From positions 1-64,000 of the forward strand of contig NZ_KE007371.1 in NCBI RefSeq assembly GCF_000400735.1: a stretch of 64,000 nucleotides of DNA. The letters run 5' to 3'. The notes beneath the pieces were generated by a model. The model did not search any database, was not told where the DNA came from, and saw only the letters and a list, made by a program, of their open reading frames with translations. This document shows positions 25,337-34,387 of this stretch, piece by piece (the first letter of the stretch is position 1; each line of letters opens with the position of its first letter). The stretch comes from Acinetobacter tandoii DSM 14970 = CIP 107469 (lineage in GTDB: Bacteria; Pseudomonadota; Gammaproteobacteria; Pseudomonadales; Moraxellaceae). A program made the position numbers and the translations under genes.

Positions 25337-25981
25337 TTAGGCCTGTACAAAAGTAGTCCAAACATAGTCTTGTTGCTGACCTTGCAAAGTCATTTTAAGT
25401 TGGTCACCTGCTTGCAATGCAGCAACACCCGCTGGTGTACCTGTCATGATCACATCACCTACTTCTAAGGTAAAGACTTGACTCATATCTGCCAATAAAG
25501 TACCAATATCAAAAATTAGATGTGATGTATTGCCATGTTGGCGAAGTTCATCATTCACATGCAAGGTGTAATGCACATCATACCAGTCCTCTACCACATC
25601 AGCCACATCAACCCAATCCGCCAACATACATGAACCATCAAAAGCCTTAGAACGTTCCCACGGCTGACCTTTCTTTTTCAAGTCATCCTGTACATCACGC
25701 AAGGTTAAATCCAGTCCCAAAGTCACAGCACCCACCGCTTGCAGGGCTTTTAGCGGATCGGTTTCGGCTTTCAATTCACGATCAATTCGCAGGGTTAGTT
25801 CACACTCATAGTGACAACTACCTAATGCTGAGTTCCACGAAATGCCATCTTCCAGTGCTTTTAAACTACTCGGTGGCTTAATAAACAATACAGGACTGTC
25901 AGGAATAGCATTTCCCAACTCTCTCGCATGGTCTGCATAGCTACGACCGACACAAACAATTTTAGATGGACGTGTACTCAT
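25337..25981 (-). CDS. Fumarylacetoacetate hydrolase (FAH) family protein
   Basis: 214 aa of the FAH fold, used by hydrolases, decarboxylases and oxaloacetate tautomerases. The core CVGRSYADHARELGN, the metal-site acid in HYECELTLRID and VMTGTPAGVAAL near the end are visible. The start at 25981 (MSTRPSKIVCVG) has GGGAAG three bases upstream, better than the in-frame 26011. It lies 35 bp downstream of the YcxB-like gene, likely one transcript. Its substrate is unknown; YcgM-like proteins in this group act on acylpyruvates. Confidence 0.88.
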   Translation of the reverse strand: MSTRPSKIVCVGRSYADHARELGNAIPDSPVLFIKPPSSLKALEDGISWNSALGSCHYECELTLRIDRELKAETDPLKALQAVGAVTLGLDLTLRDVQDDLKKKGQPWERSKAFDGSCMLADWVDVADVVEDWYDVHYTLHVNDELRQHGNTSHLIFDIGTLLADMSQVFTLEVGDVIMTGTPAGVAALQAGDQLKMTLQGQQQDYVWTTFVQA

Positions 25982-26016
25982 GATCTTCCCTTCGACTTTT
26001 TGTGACAACAAATCTT

Positions 26017-26520
26017 TTATTTAGAATGCTTGAATGTGTTTTCAAATATGCCTTGATCTTCGGCTGTTGCAAAGGCACGTTTGGGTACAATCACCACAGT
26101 ACGATTTTTTAATTCGAGCATGTAGGTCAGCTTACCCACTGCAAAATTCTGTACTTCATGATAGTTCACGACTTTTTTACGCCCATTGGCATAAATATCA
26201 GCATGTTCCTGATATAAATCGATGCCTTGCTCACTTTTCCCAAATTGATATTTTACAAACTGACGCTTAAACATCATCGGTAAGAACCAATAGCGCAAAA
26301 CCAGTTGTAGAACTAAGAAAAATACGCCCAGCGCAACGTAATAACGCCCCACCCCTGTAAAACCCAAATAAATACCCCAACCAATAATAGCAATACTAAT
26401 TAAAGGGGTAATAAAACGTGTGAACAACTTTTTACCAAAGGTGGCTAAAGCAAAGCCATCCTGAGACTCTTCAAGGTTTAAATAATAACGTAAAGATAAG
26501 GCAGGCTTGCTGTCTGACAT
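26017..26520 (-). CDS. YcxB-like membrane protein
   Basis: 167 aa. Two adjacent transmembrane helices (residues about 36-72) are followed by a cytosolic beta-rich domain with the YcxB-like C-terminal block EHADIYANGRKKVVNYHEV and TVVIVPKRAFAT. The topology resembles bacterial PH-like membrane proteins. The function is unknown. It is the first gene of a probable two-gene unit with the FAH-family gene. Confidence 0.75.
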   Translation of the reverse strand: MSDSKPALSLRYYLNLEESQDGFALATFGKKLFTRFITPLISIAIIGWGIYLGFTGVGRYYVALGVFFLVLQLVLRYWFLPMMFKRQFVKYQFGKSEQGIDLYQEHADIYANGRKKVVNYHEVQNFAVGKLTYMLELKNRTVVIVPKRAFATAEDQGIFENTFKHSK

Positions 26521-26661
26521 AAATCCATCATCAATCTGAAAACGAGACTACAGCATAGTACACCAAATTTCCGATTTTCTTTATGCTTTTCACCAATACT
26601 CAGCGACAACAGATTTTGGAATTTTCACAAAAACGACATGCTTTTACGATATTTTAGGCAC

Positions 26662-26686
26662 AAAAAAACCGCAATAAATGCGGTTT
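26662..26686 (-). terminator. Terminator after the distal tRNA-Arg
   Basis: AAACCGCA / TGCGGTTT stem with a five-base loop, followed on the minus strand by seven T residues. It is nearly the same as the terminator at 27559-27582. Confidence 0.85.
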
Positions 26687-26730
26687 CTTCTTTATACAAT
26701 AGAACAGATAAATGATCTATGCAATCAAGT

Positions 26731-26807
26731 TGGTGCGCTCAGAGAGATTCGAACTCCCGACCCCTTAGTTCGTAGCCAAGTGCTCTATCCAGCTGAGCTA
26801 TGAGCGC
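26731..26807 (-). tRNA. tRNA-Arg (anticodon ACG), distal copy
   Basis: 77 nt including an encoded CCA. On the minus strand GCGCTCA pairs with TGAGCGC. The anticodon loop is CTACGAA (ACG, reading CGU and, as inosine, CGC/CGA), and the T loop TTCGAAT is intact. The sequence is the same as the copies at 27595 and 27720. It lies beyond the HAD gene and has its own -10 TATAAT. Confidence 0.97.
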
Positions 26808-26826
26808 GACGTCTTGATGGTTGGGC

Positions 26827-26832
26827 ATTATA
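26827..26832 (-). promoter_or_regulatory. -10 box of the distal tRNA-Arg
   Basis: A perfect TATAAT on the minus strand, followed by GCCC, the GC-rich discriminator typical of stable-RNA promoters. No good -35 is seen at the proper distance. Confidence 0.5.
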
Positions 26833-26907
26833 CGCAGTTATTTTAAAATACCTAGTCTTTTTTCAAAAAATGATTCTGAATGTGTAGTTATTAAGCAAAT
26901 TATTTTC

Positions 26908-27522
26908 TTAAACCGACAACTCATTCAAAAAGTTTATTTCTTTTCCCTGATAAAACTTGTAATCGGCTAATGCCAACATGGCATGATCATTCGGACTATC
27001 CCCATAGGCATACACAGCATCAAAATCATTTAAACAATACTTCTGTTGTATACGCTTAGCTTTTTCCATATACCCACAATCCCCCTGTTGTAACTCTCCC
27101 GTATAACAGCCCTCTTGCACTTCTAACTGATTACAGATCAGATCAATGCTCTGTTGCTGACACCAGTGGCTTAAATACACATCCAAAGAAGAAGAGACCA
27201 CCACCACTTGATCTCCTTTTTGTTGATGAGCCAGAAGTTGTTGCAATGTATGTTCATTCATTAAATTGGGCAAAATTGTTTGCGAAAATTGCTGACCTTG
27301 TTGCTCAAGCATTATGGCAGGATAGTTTTTAAAAGCAGCACGACAAAGTCGGATTCTAATTTGTTGATCGTTGACATAGCCCATGCGAAAACCAATCAGC
27401 CATGGTGCTACTTTTATGCCACCCAATAACTGTTTTCGATAGGACAATGAATATTTTAAAAAATGACTAAAACTGTCGGAATGGGTAATGGTGTTATCGA
27501 AATCAAAAAGTGCAAGGTTCAT
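26908..27522 (-). CDS. HAD-IB family phosphatase
   Basis: 204 aa, a SerB-like HAD hydrolase. Motif I is DFDNT (nucleophile D7, D9), motif II is VVVSSSLD, the conserved Lys is in EKAKRIQ and motif III is GDSPNDHAML. The cap region at residues 20-80 fits subclass IB. I start at 27522, where the DxDxT motif comes at the usual distance; the longer frame to 27558 would begin in the preceding tRNA terminator. The ribosome-binding site is weak. The gene sits between tRNA-Arg copies, an unusual place. The substrate is unknown. Confidence 0.88.
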   Translation of the reverse strand: MNLALFDFDNTITHSDSFSHFLKYSLSYRKQLLGGIKVAPWLIGFRMGYVNDQQIRIRLCRAAFKNYPAIMLEQQGQQFSQTILPNLMNEHTLQQLLAHQQKGDQVVVVSSSLDVYLSHWCQQQSIDLICNQLEVQEGCYTGELQQGDCGYMEKAKRIQQKYCLNDFDAVYAYGDSPNDHAMLALADYKFYQGKEINFLNELSV

Positions 27523-27558
27523 ATTATTTAATCTACTATTTTTATAAATTTCACGCAC

Positions 27559-27582
27559 AAAAAAACCGCAACATGTGCGGTT
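27559..27582 (-). terminator. Terminator after the tRNA-Ser/Arg/Arg transcript
   Basis: AACCGCA / TGCGGTT with a five-base loop and seven T residues on the minus strand. Confidence 0.85.
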
Positions 27583-27594
27583 AATTGTTCAAGT

Positions 27595-27671
27595 TGGTGC
27601 GCTCAGAGAGATTCGAACTCCCGACCCCTTAGTTCGTAGCCAAGTGCTCTATCCAGCTGAGCTATGAGCGC
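27595..27671 (-). tRNA. tRNA-Arg (anticodon ACG), middle copy
   Basis: 77 nt with encoded CCA, the same sequence as its two sister copies. It is the last tRNA of the three-tRNA transcript, 12 bases before the terminator. Confidence 0.97.
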
Positions 27672-27719
27672 ATTACTTGTGTGCCAATTCAGGCGATACG
27701 TTACATACAGTTTACTTAT

Positions 27720-27796
27720 TGGTGCGCTCAGAGAGATTCGAACTCCCGACCCCTTAGTTCGTAGCCAAGTGCTCTATCCAGCTGAGCTATGAGCGC
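27720..27796 (-). tRNA. tRNA-Arg (anticodon ACG), proximal copy
   Basis: 77 nt with encoded CCA. It lies 14 bases after tRNA-Ser and 48 bases before the next Arg copy in the same transcript. Confidence 0.97.
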
Positions 27797-27810
27797 GACA
27801 TAAGTAAAGT

Positions 27811-27900
27811 TGGCGGTGAGAGAGGGATTCGAACCCTCGATACAGTTGCCCGTATGCATCCTTAGCAGGGATGTGGTTTCAGCCACTCACCCATCTCACC
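27811..27900 (-). tRNA. tRNA-Ser (anticodon GCT)
   Basis: 90 nt with encoded CCA. The acceptor GGTGAGA/TCTCACC is perfect. The anticodon loop is CTGCTAA (GCT, reading AGC/AGU), and the long class-II variable arm of serine tRNAs is present. It is the first tRNA behind the promoter at 27914. Confidence 0.97.
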
Positions 27901-27913
27901 GTAACGTGCCGCC

Positions 27914-27942
27914 ATAATACAAACTTAACCCTAGTACTGCAA
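27914..27942 (-). promoter_or_regulatory. Promoter of the tRNA-Ser/Arg/Arg operon
   Basis: -35 TTGCAG (27937-27942), a 17-base spacer, -10 TATTAT (27914-27919), then a GC-rich discriminator GGCGGCAC. The mature tRNA-Ser begins 13 bases past the -10. Confidence 0.75.
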
Positions 27943-28165
27943 GCACAGCTGCTATTTTTTTTGCATTATTTTGCTCAATTAAATATTTTTTAAACAATTT
28001 ACTCAGATTTGAGTAGAATTTACCCTACATCAGCAGTTATTACGTCCTGAATTTAACTTGATGAGCACTATTGCTCGTGGAAAAACACATTATTGCAATC
28101 ATTTACGTGCAGTCTGACGCTGCATGTCTTATGCTAATCCTATCTTCTGACACAAAACCAAATCC

Positions 28166-30607
28166 ATGATGAAAAATTGGGTCGATCCTGAAGCCAAAGC
28201 GGAAGCTGAACGCTACGAAAATCCTATTCCGAGCCGTACGCTCATTTTAGAAACCATAGAACAATTAAACTCGCCACAATCACATGCCGATTTAGTGGAA
28301 CACTTCCAAATTGCCGATCAAAAGAGCATTGATGCGCTAAGCCACCGACTTATTGCGATGGTGCGTGATGGTCAACTGATGAAAGATGGCTTTAAATTTC
28401 AACGTATGGCAGATCAACCCAGCCATGAAGCCACGGTTTATATCAACAGTAAAGGCTTTGGTACGGCCAGTATTGCAGGTCATGACGATTTACTCTTACC
28501 TGAACGTGAACTCCGTCAGGTGTTTAATGGTGATCGGGTAAAAGTGCAACAAACTTCGGTCGACCGTAAAGGTAAAGCTTGGGGCTTTATTTCTGAAGTT
28601 GTACAACGTCGCGTCAAACAAATTATCGGTAAAGTCTCGCAACACGATGGTGAATACTTTATTCAACCTGCAAATCCGAATGCGCATCAGCCGATTACTT
28701 TAGAAAAAGAGCTGATTGAACATGCCCAACTCAAACTTGGGGATTCAGTTCGTATCGCGATTGATGACTACCCTACCCGTGAAGAATTCGCAACGGGACA
28801 TGTGATTCAGTCGATGGCAGACAAAGCAGATACCGAAATCATTATTCCGCAAACCATTTTAGAATTTGGTTTGCCTTACGAATTCCCAGAAGAAGTCCTG
28901 AAAGAAGCCGAGAGCTTTAAAGAGCCAAATGCCAAAGACCGTGAAGGTCGCATCGACTTACGTGACCTGCCTTTGGTCACCATTGATGGTGAAGATGCCC
29001 GCGACTTTGATGATGCCGTCTATGCCGAAAAACGCTCGGGTGGCGGTTATCGTGTCGTGGTGGCAATTGCCGATGTCAGCCATTATGTGCGTGTTGGCAA
29101 ACCCTTGGATGACGAAGCACAAGAACGCGGGACCTCTGTGTACTTCCCACACTTTGTATTGCCGATGTTGCCTGAAGCCCTTTCCAATGGACTATGTTCT
29201 TTAAATCCACATGTCGACCGTCTATGTATGGTCTGTGATTTAAAACTTTCGCGTGCAGGTCGCGTGACAGGCTTTGAATTCTATCCTTCGGTGATGCATT
29301 CCAAAGCCCGCCTGACCTATACCCAAGTAGCACAGTATTTTGATGGGGATAGTGCCGCAGTACCCGAAGACCGTGAAGTCCGTAAATCACTGAACACTCT
29401 GTTCCAACTGTATCAAGTACTAAAAGACTTGCGTGCCAAACGTCATGCCATGGAGTTTGAAACCGTTGAAACCTACATGACTTTCGATGATTTGGGCGGT
29501 ATCAACGAAATTCTGCCACGTACACGTAACGATGCACACAAGCTGATTGAAGAATGTATGTTATTGGCTAACGTGGCTGCGGCTGAGTTTGCTCTCGAGC
29601 ATGATTTGCCGATGCTATATCGCGTGCATGAGCCACCTGAATTCTCGCGTATTCAAAAAGTCCGTGATTTTGTCAAATTGCTTGGTTTGAAATTCCCAGA
29701 TCAACCGACCCAAGCTGACTATCAGGCGGTGATTGAAGCAACCAAGGACCGTATTGATGCACCGAGTATTCATGCGGTGTTATTACGTTCTATGATGCAA
29801 GCCTATTACGGCGCGAAAAATGCGGGACACTATGGTTTGGCGTATGAAGCCTATACCCATTTCACATCACCGATTCGTCGCTACCCAGATTTATTGCTAC
29901 ACCGTGCCATTAAAGCCAAACTCGCGGATAAACCATTCCCGCTTTCTGGTGCGGCACTGGATGATGCAGGCGAACATTTCTCGCAAACCGAACGTCGTGC
30001 CGATGAAGCCTCTCGCTCTGTGACCATGTGGTTAAAATGCCACTACATGCAGCAGCATTTGGGCGATGAGTTTGTCGGTGTGATTTCAGCAGTAGCAGAA
30101 TTTGGTTTATTCGTGACGCTGAAAGACTTGTATGTCGATGGTATGGTGCATGTCAGCCAATTGGGCGATGACTTCTTTGTCTTTGATCAAGTTAGCCAAA
30201 GTCTAGTGGGACAAAACCGTGGGCAAACGTTTGGTTTAGGCGATGAAGTCAAAATTAAAGTGGCTGGCGTGAACTTGGAAGAGCGCAAGATTGATTTTGA
30301 ACTGATTCAGCAACTGACGCATGCAGGACGTGCCATCCGTAGCCGTGCACCGCGAGTGGCCAAAGCTGGCACTGCACAGGTGAAGGAAGAAACCTTTAAT
30401 CCTCGCGCGGCAAAAGCACCTGCTGAAGCACGTGAGTCTGGCGATCAACCTGTTACGAAAAAGAAAGCCAAGTCCAAGCCGAGCTCTTATGGCAAAAAAG
30501 CCGACAAGAAAACCTCCGCCAAGGCCGAGGTGAAAGCCAAAGACAAAGCCAAGAAAAAGAGCAAAGCCAAAAAGAAAAAAGCCAACGCCAAAGTGCGTAG
30601 CGAATAA
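28166..30607 (+). CDS. rnr: Ribonuclease R
   Basis: A 3'-5' exoribonuclease that degrades structured RNA and takes part in rRNA quality control. In order: an N-terminal helix-turn-helix (about 20-75), cold-shock domains (about 80-230), and the RNB catalytic domain beginning near LPLVTIDGEDARDFDDAV, whose aspartates bind the metal. An S1 domain (EFVGVISAVAEFGLFVTLKD, about 630) and a Lys/Ala-rich tail of about 90 residues follow. Length is 813 aa, as in E. coli. Two adjacent ATGs (28166, 28169) are possible. It follows the tRNA island in divergent orientation and ends at a strong terminator. Confidence 0.96.
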   Translation: MMKNWVDPEAKAEAERYENPIPSRTLILETIEQLNSPQSHADLVEHFQIADQKSIDALSHRLIAMVRDGQLMKDGFKFQRMADQPSHEATVYINSKGFGTASIAGHDDLLLPERELRQVFNGDRVKVQQTSVDRKGKAWGFISEVVQRRVKQIIGKVSQHDGEYFIQPANPNAHQPITLEKELIEHAQLKLGDSVRIAIDDYPTREEFATGHVIQSMADKADTEIIIPQTILEFGLPYEFPEEVLKEAESFKEPNAKDREGRIDLRDLPLVTIDGEDARDFDDAVYAEKRSGGGYRVVVAIADVSHYVRVGKPLDDEAQERGTSVYFPHFVLPMLPEALSNGLCSLNPHVDRLCMVCDLKLSRAGRVTGFEFYPSVMHSKARLTYTQVAQYFDGDSAAVPEDREVRKSLNTLFQLYQVLKDLRAKRHAMEFETVETYMTFDDLGGINEILPRTRNDAHKLIEECMLLANVAAAEFALEHDLPMLYRVHEPPEFSRIQKVRDFVKLLGLKFPDQPTQADYQAVIEATKDRIDAPSIHAVLLRSMMQAYYGAKNAGHYGLAYEAYTHFTSPIRRYPDLLLHRAIKAKLADKPFPLSGAALDDAGEHFSQTERRADEASRSVTMWLKCHYMQQHLGDEFVGVISAVAEFGLFVTLKDLYVDGMVHVSQLGDDFFVFDQVSQSLVGQNRGQTFGLGDEVKIKVAGVNLEERKIDFELIQQLTHAGRAIRSRAPRVAKAGTAQVKEETFNPRAAKAPAEARESGDQPVTKKKAKSKPSSYGKKADKKTSAKAEVKAKDKAKKKSKAKKKKANAKVRSE

Positions 30608-30616
30608 CCTGAGATC

Positions 30617-30649
30617 GGTGTTAAGCCCCGTGGCTTAACACCTTTTTTT
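30617..30649 (+). terminator. Intrinsic terminator after rnr
   Basis: A perfect 11-bp stem GGTGTTAAGCC / GGCTTAACACC with a four-base loop and seven T residues. It ends eleven bases before the VanW start. Confidence 0.95.
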
Positions 30650-30659
30650 ATAAAAAATC

Positions 30660-31547
30660 ATGACCCTTATTCGACGTTTGATCCCTAAACCGATTAGCCA
30701 ATATCATCCCCTGTTTTACTTTTTATCGACCCGTACCCGACGGGCGCTGCGCTATTGGCAATGGAAAACCGATGGTCAAGATTATGCCCAAGAGAAATGT
30801 TCTACACCCTTGCTCTATCGGGTGAAAAAGCATCAATCAGTCTTGATTCGAAAATTAGGGGACAGTGAGCAACACTGGCAACACAACAAAGTCATCAATT
30901 TGAAAATTGCCAGCCCCTGTATTTCAGGCATTCTGATCTATCCTCAACAGACCTTTTCTTTCTGCCAACTGGTGGGGCAACCCACAGCCGCCAAAGGCTA
31001 TGTCGAAGGCATGGAACTGAGTTTTGGTCAGGCACGTGGTGGCATTGGTGGTGGTATTTGTCAGATTGCCAATCTGATCCATTGGCTGGTGCTGCATAGC
31101 CCGCTACAGGTGAAACAACGTGCGCAGCATTCCTTTGACCCCTTCCCCGATCAAGGACGGGTTTTACCTTTCGGCAGTGGCGCGGCCATCTTTTACAATT
31201 ACATCGATTATCAATTTTATAATCCGACCCCACACACCTTTCAAATCCGCTTATGGTTTAGCGACAAATGTCTAGAGGGGGAACTCCGCTGCTCGGTAGA
31301 TTTGGGTTATGTCTATCATGTGTTTGAACAACAGCATGCTTTTTTAAAAATCGGCTCTGACTATTATCGTCAGAATGAAATCTGGCGGCATCGTAAAGAA
31401 AAATATAAAAGTGGCGAAATTCTGGATACCGAATGCATGACCCGTAACTTTGCCAAAGTCCTGTATATCCCTCAGCGAATTGATCAATCCTTTGCTTCTT
31501 GGGCAGAATTTACTGCCGAACAACAAACTCCCACAATAAAAACTTGA
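30660..31547 (+). CDS. VanW family protein
   Basis: 295 aa. The VanW core is visible as ILIYPQQTFSFCQLVGQPTAAKGYVEGM and GGIGGGICQIANLIHWLVLHS, about residues 96-150, then FPDQGRVLPFGSGAAIFYNYIDYQF. The family is named from a vancomycin-resistance cluster but has no proven role. It is common outside resistance loci, and nothing here suggests one. There is no signal peptide. The start lies just past the rnr terminator, so it probably has a start-proximal promoter or relies on read-through. Confidence 0.85.
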   Translation: MTLIRRLIPKPISQYHPLFYFLSTRTRRALRYWQWKTDGQDYAQEKCSTPLLYRVKKHQSVLIRKLGDSEQHWQHNKVINLKIASPCISGILIYPQQTFSFCQLVGQPTAAKGYVEGMELSFGQARGGIGGGICQIANLIHWLVLHSPLQVKQRAQHSFDPFPDQGRVLPFGSGAAIFYNYIDYQFYNPTPHTFQIRLWFSDKCLEGELRCSVDLGYVYHVFEQQHAFLKIGSDYYRQNEIWRHRKEKYKSGEILDTECMTRNFAKVLYIPQRIDQSFASWAEFTAEQQTPTIKT

Positions 31548-31587
31548 TTTCCCTGCCAACAATCCCTACATCTAGTTTAAGTTTAAA

Positions 31588-33645
31588 ATGAAATGGCGAA
31601 TGCACATGCACTTAGATCAAGCAACTTTACCTGTTCCTCAGTTTGATCAAATTCAACTTAGCGAATTAAAACAACAAATCGAACAAGCCATTCAACACGG
31701 TCAGCAATTTTTAACCGAACTCACAGCCGTCCCTGAACAGCATGCCGCTCAACTTGAAGTGTTAAGCCAAGTCGATGAACTTGAAAATAGCATGAGCGAA
31801 TCTTGGGGGGTGCTGTCTCATTTAAATGCGGTCATGAACAATGCTGAAACCCGTGAGGTCTATCAGTCTTTGCTCCCTGCACTGAGTGAATATTACACTG
31901 CGCTCGGGCAACACACCGTGCTGTACCGAACCTATCAGCAAGTACAAGATTCGACAGAATTTAATCAACTGCCTGCAGCACAGCAAAGTGCCATCAAGCT
32001 GGCATTACGAGATTTCAAACTCTCTGGGGTTGCCTTAGAAGGTGAAGCAAAAAAACGCTATGCTGAGATTTCAGCGCGACTGTCACAACTGTCTTCCGAT
32101 TTCTCTAACCATGTCTTGGATGCCTCACAAGCCTATTTCAAACCTTTGAACGAAGATCAACTAAAAGGCTTACCCGACAGCAGCGTTGAACTGTTAAAAC
32201 AATATGGTCAGCAACGTGAGCTTGAACAAGCGGTTGCGACGCTAGATATTCCCGCCTATTTGGCAATCATGACCTATGCCGAAGATCGTGCAGTGCGCGA
32301 AGAATTATATCGTGCTTATACCACTCGCGCTTCCGATCAGGCAGAACAAGCTGAATTTGATAATACGGCGGTGATGGAAGAAATCTTGAGCCTACGTCAG
32401 GAAATGGCACAGTTGCTCGGTTTTAATAACTATGCAGAATTGTCCCTTGCGAGCAAAATGGCACCTGATGTCGACACTGTCGCCAACTTTTTAATCGAGT
32501 TGGCTGAACATGCACGTCGCCCTGCTGAGCAGGAAATTGCCGAGCTGAAAGCGATTGCACAACAAGATGGAGTTCAAATCCTAGAACCGTGGGATACAGG
32601 TTTTTACTCAGAAAAGCTTAAAGTTCAGCAATTCAATCTATCTCAGGAAGATTTAAAACCCTATTTCCCAGCACCGAAAATCATACAAGGCTTATTCAGC
32701 ATTGTTGAACGCTTATACGGCATTCAAATTGTGCAGCGTGAAGCTCCAGTTTGGCATCCAGATGCACAATATTTTGAACTGGAAGATCAAGGTAAAGTGG
32801 TTGGTGGATTCTATTTCGATCTTTATGCGCGGAGTGGAAAACGCGGTGGCGCATGGATGAGTGGTTTCCGCTCACGCATGCAAACTGCACAGGGTTTACA
32901 AAAACCAATCTGCTATATGGTATGTAACTTTACTCCACCCGTTGCAGGACAAGCGGCTTTGCTCACCCATGATGAAGTCACCACGCTATTTCATGAATTT
33001 GGGCACGGCTTGCATCACATGCTCACTGAAGTCGATCATATTTCTGTGGCAGGGACACATGGCGTTGCTTGGGATGCGGTAGAATTGCCAAGTCAGTTTA
33101 TGGAATTCTGGACATGGGACAAAGAAAGTTTAGATTTGCTTAGCGAGCATATTGAAAGCAAAGACGTGCTTCCTGAATCTTTGCTCAAAGCATTACTTGA
33201 TGCGCGTTTCTTCCAGTCAGGGATGCAAACTCTTCGTCAAATCGAATTTGCCTTATTTGATCTCAACATTCACCGCACCACGCCTGCATTAAATGCAGCA
33301 GGCATTCAAACAACGTTAGATCAAATTCGTCAGAACTATGCCGTTGCTCCAACAGCATCTTATAACCGTTTCCAACATAGCTTTAGTCACATTTTCGCGG
33401 GAGGTTATGCTGCGGGCTATTATTCTTATAAATGGGCAGAAGTTTTAGCCAGTGATGCCTTTGATCGTTTCGAAAAAGAAGGTATTTTCAATACCCAGAC
33501 TGGTAAAGAGTTTCGACAGTTTATTCTAGCAGTTGGCGGAAAAGATACAGCACTTGATGCATTTATCAATTTCCGCGGTCGCGAACCAAAAATAGATGCA
33601 TTATTACGCCATCAGGGTTGGACGAACGCAGATAAAACCGCTTAA
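31588..33645 (+). CDS. prlC: Oligopeptidase A, M3 family zinc metallopeptidase
   Basis: A cytosolic peptidase that degrades short peptides and cleaved signal peptides. The zinc motif HEFGH is at residues 469-473 (numbered from 31588), followed by the downstream Glu region WDAVELPSQFMEFW. An all-helical N-terminal half precedes it. Length is 685 aa against 680 in E. coli. ATGs at 31588, 31600 and 31606 are all possible and none has a good ribosome-binding site. yheV follows 38 bp later, the usual prlC-yheV neighbourhood. Confidence 0.93.
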   Translation: MKWRMHMHLDQATLPVPQFDQIQLSELKQQIEQAIQHGQQFLTELTAVPEQHAAQLEVLSQVDELENSMSESWGVLSHLNAVMNNAETREVYQSLLPALSEYYTALGQHTVLYRTYQQVQDSTEFNQLPAAQQSAIKLALRDFKLSGVALEGEAKKRYAEISARLSQLSSDFSNHVLDASQAYFKPLNEDQLKGLPDSSVELLKQYGQQRELEQAVATLDIPAYLAIMTYAEDRAVREELYRAYTTRASDQAEQAEFDNTAVMEEILSLRQEMAQLLGFNNYAELSLASKMAPDVDTVANFLIELAEHARRPAEQEIAELKAIAQQDGVQILEPWDTGFYSEKLKVQQFNLSQEDLKPYFPAPKIIQGLFSIVERLYGIQIVQREAPVWHPDAQYFELEDQGKVVGGFYFDLYARSGKRGGAWMSGFRSRMQTAQGLQKPICYMVCNFTPPVAGQAALLTHDEVTTLFHEFGHGLHHMLTEVDHISVAGTHGVAWDAVELPSQFMEFWTWDKESLDLLSEHIESKDVLPESLLKALLDARFFQSGMQTLRQIEFALFDLNIHRTTPALNAAGIQTTLDQIRQNYAVAPTASYNRFQHSFSHIFAGGYAAGYYSYKWAEVLASDAFDRFEKEGIFNTQTGKEFRQFILAVGGKDTALDAFINFRGREPKIDALLRHQGWTNADKTA

Positions 33646-33683
33646 ACTACGTCATTATTGTTCACAGGGTGTTATTAACTGAC

Positions 33684-33890
33684 ATGAAAAGACAGTTTAT
33701 CGCAGGCGCAAAATGTCCTAAATGCGGAGCTTTAGATCGTGTGGTTAAAATCATCACTGTGGATGACGAGTGGATTGAATGTATAACGTGTGAATATACA
33801 GAAAAGCGCCCGACCCATGTCGAGTCTGCTGAACCTGAACATCCAGACGAAATTGGGGTCATTCAATTCAAACCTCGTCAGCCTGAATAA
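33684..33890 (+). CDS. yheV: YheV family zinc-ribbon protein
   Basis: 68 aa. It begins MKRQFIAGAKCPKCGALDRV and has a second CxxC (ECITCEYTE), together a four-cysteine zinc ribbon, then an acidic tail ending FKPRQPE. This is the YheV/DUF2387 pattern; function unknown. The start at 33684 is the family start, and the in-frame 33669 is less likely. It lies directly behind prlC, as in other gammaproteobacteria. Confidence 0.9.
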   Translation: MKRQFIAGAKCPKCGALDRVVKIITVDDEWIECITCEYTEKRPTHVESAEPEHPDEIGVIQFKPRQPE

Positions 33891-33906
33891 CAACAAGGTT
33901 CAAGTC

Positions 33907-34350
33907 ATGACGTTAGATCAAAGACAAAATTCAAAACTTTTAATGGGGATTATTGCTGGGCTTGTGGCAATGGTGGCTATTTTTATAGCTTACCAATGGA
34001 TGTCGAGCCCTCAACCAAAACATGAGATTGATCAGCAAGTTGTACATACTCCTGCAAAACCAGTCGTGAAAGAGGCTGCTCCTGTGGTAGAAAATTCGGC
34101 TTCTACGGCGGTTGCAAATACGACGGCTGAAGCACCGATTCAATTGGTCGATGAAGCCATTTTAAAACAAGAGGTGCCGAAAAATGCCAGCTTGGCCAAA
34201 GAAGAAATTGCCAAATTGGATGACATTCAGACACAACTGAATGAACAAGAGAAAACATTGAAAGCGCAACATACTGATGCAGATGACCTAATTGCCTTGA
34301 AAGAAGAACAGGTGAAATTACTCGAAGCTCAACTCGCCAAGGCTCAATAA
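33907..34350 (+). CDS. Membrane-anchored coiled-coil protein of unknown function
   Basis: 147 aa. One N-terminal transmembrane helix (LLMGIIAGLVAMVAIFIAYQW) is followed by a Pro/Ala/Val-rich periplasmic linker. The C-terminal coiled coil runs LDDIQTQLNEQEKTLKAQH to LLEAQLAKAQ. The ATG at 33907 has AAGG about eight bases upstream; the open frame back to 33790 overlaps yheV and is not used. It starts 16 bp after yheV, likely the same transcript. The layout resembles envelope tethering proteins; no family is recognised. Confidence 0.75.
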   Translation: MTLDQRQNSKLLMGIIAGLVAMVAIFIAYQWMSSPQPKHEIDQQVVHTPAKPVVKEAAPVVENSASTAVANTTAEAPIQLVDEAILKQEVPKNASLAKEEIAKLDDIQTQLNEQEKTLKAQHTDADDLIALKEEQVKLLEAQLAKAQ

Positions 34351-34387
34351 AATATTCTGATCAAATTCGGCTAGAATAGATCGATTT

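Noticed and set aside
30660..31547. Vancomycin-resistance locus because of the VanW name
   Set aside because: There are no vanA/H/X/R/S genes nearby and VanW proteins are widespread without resistance.
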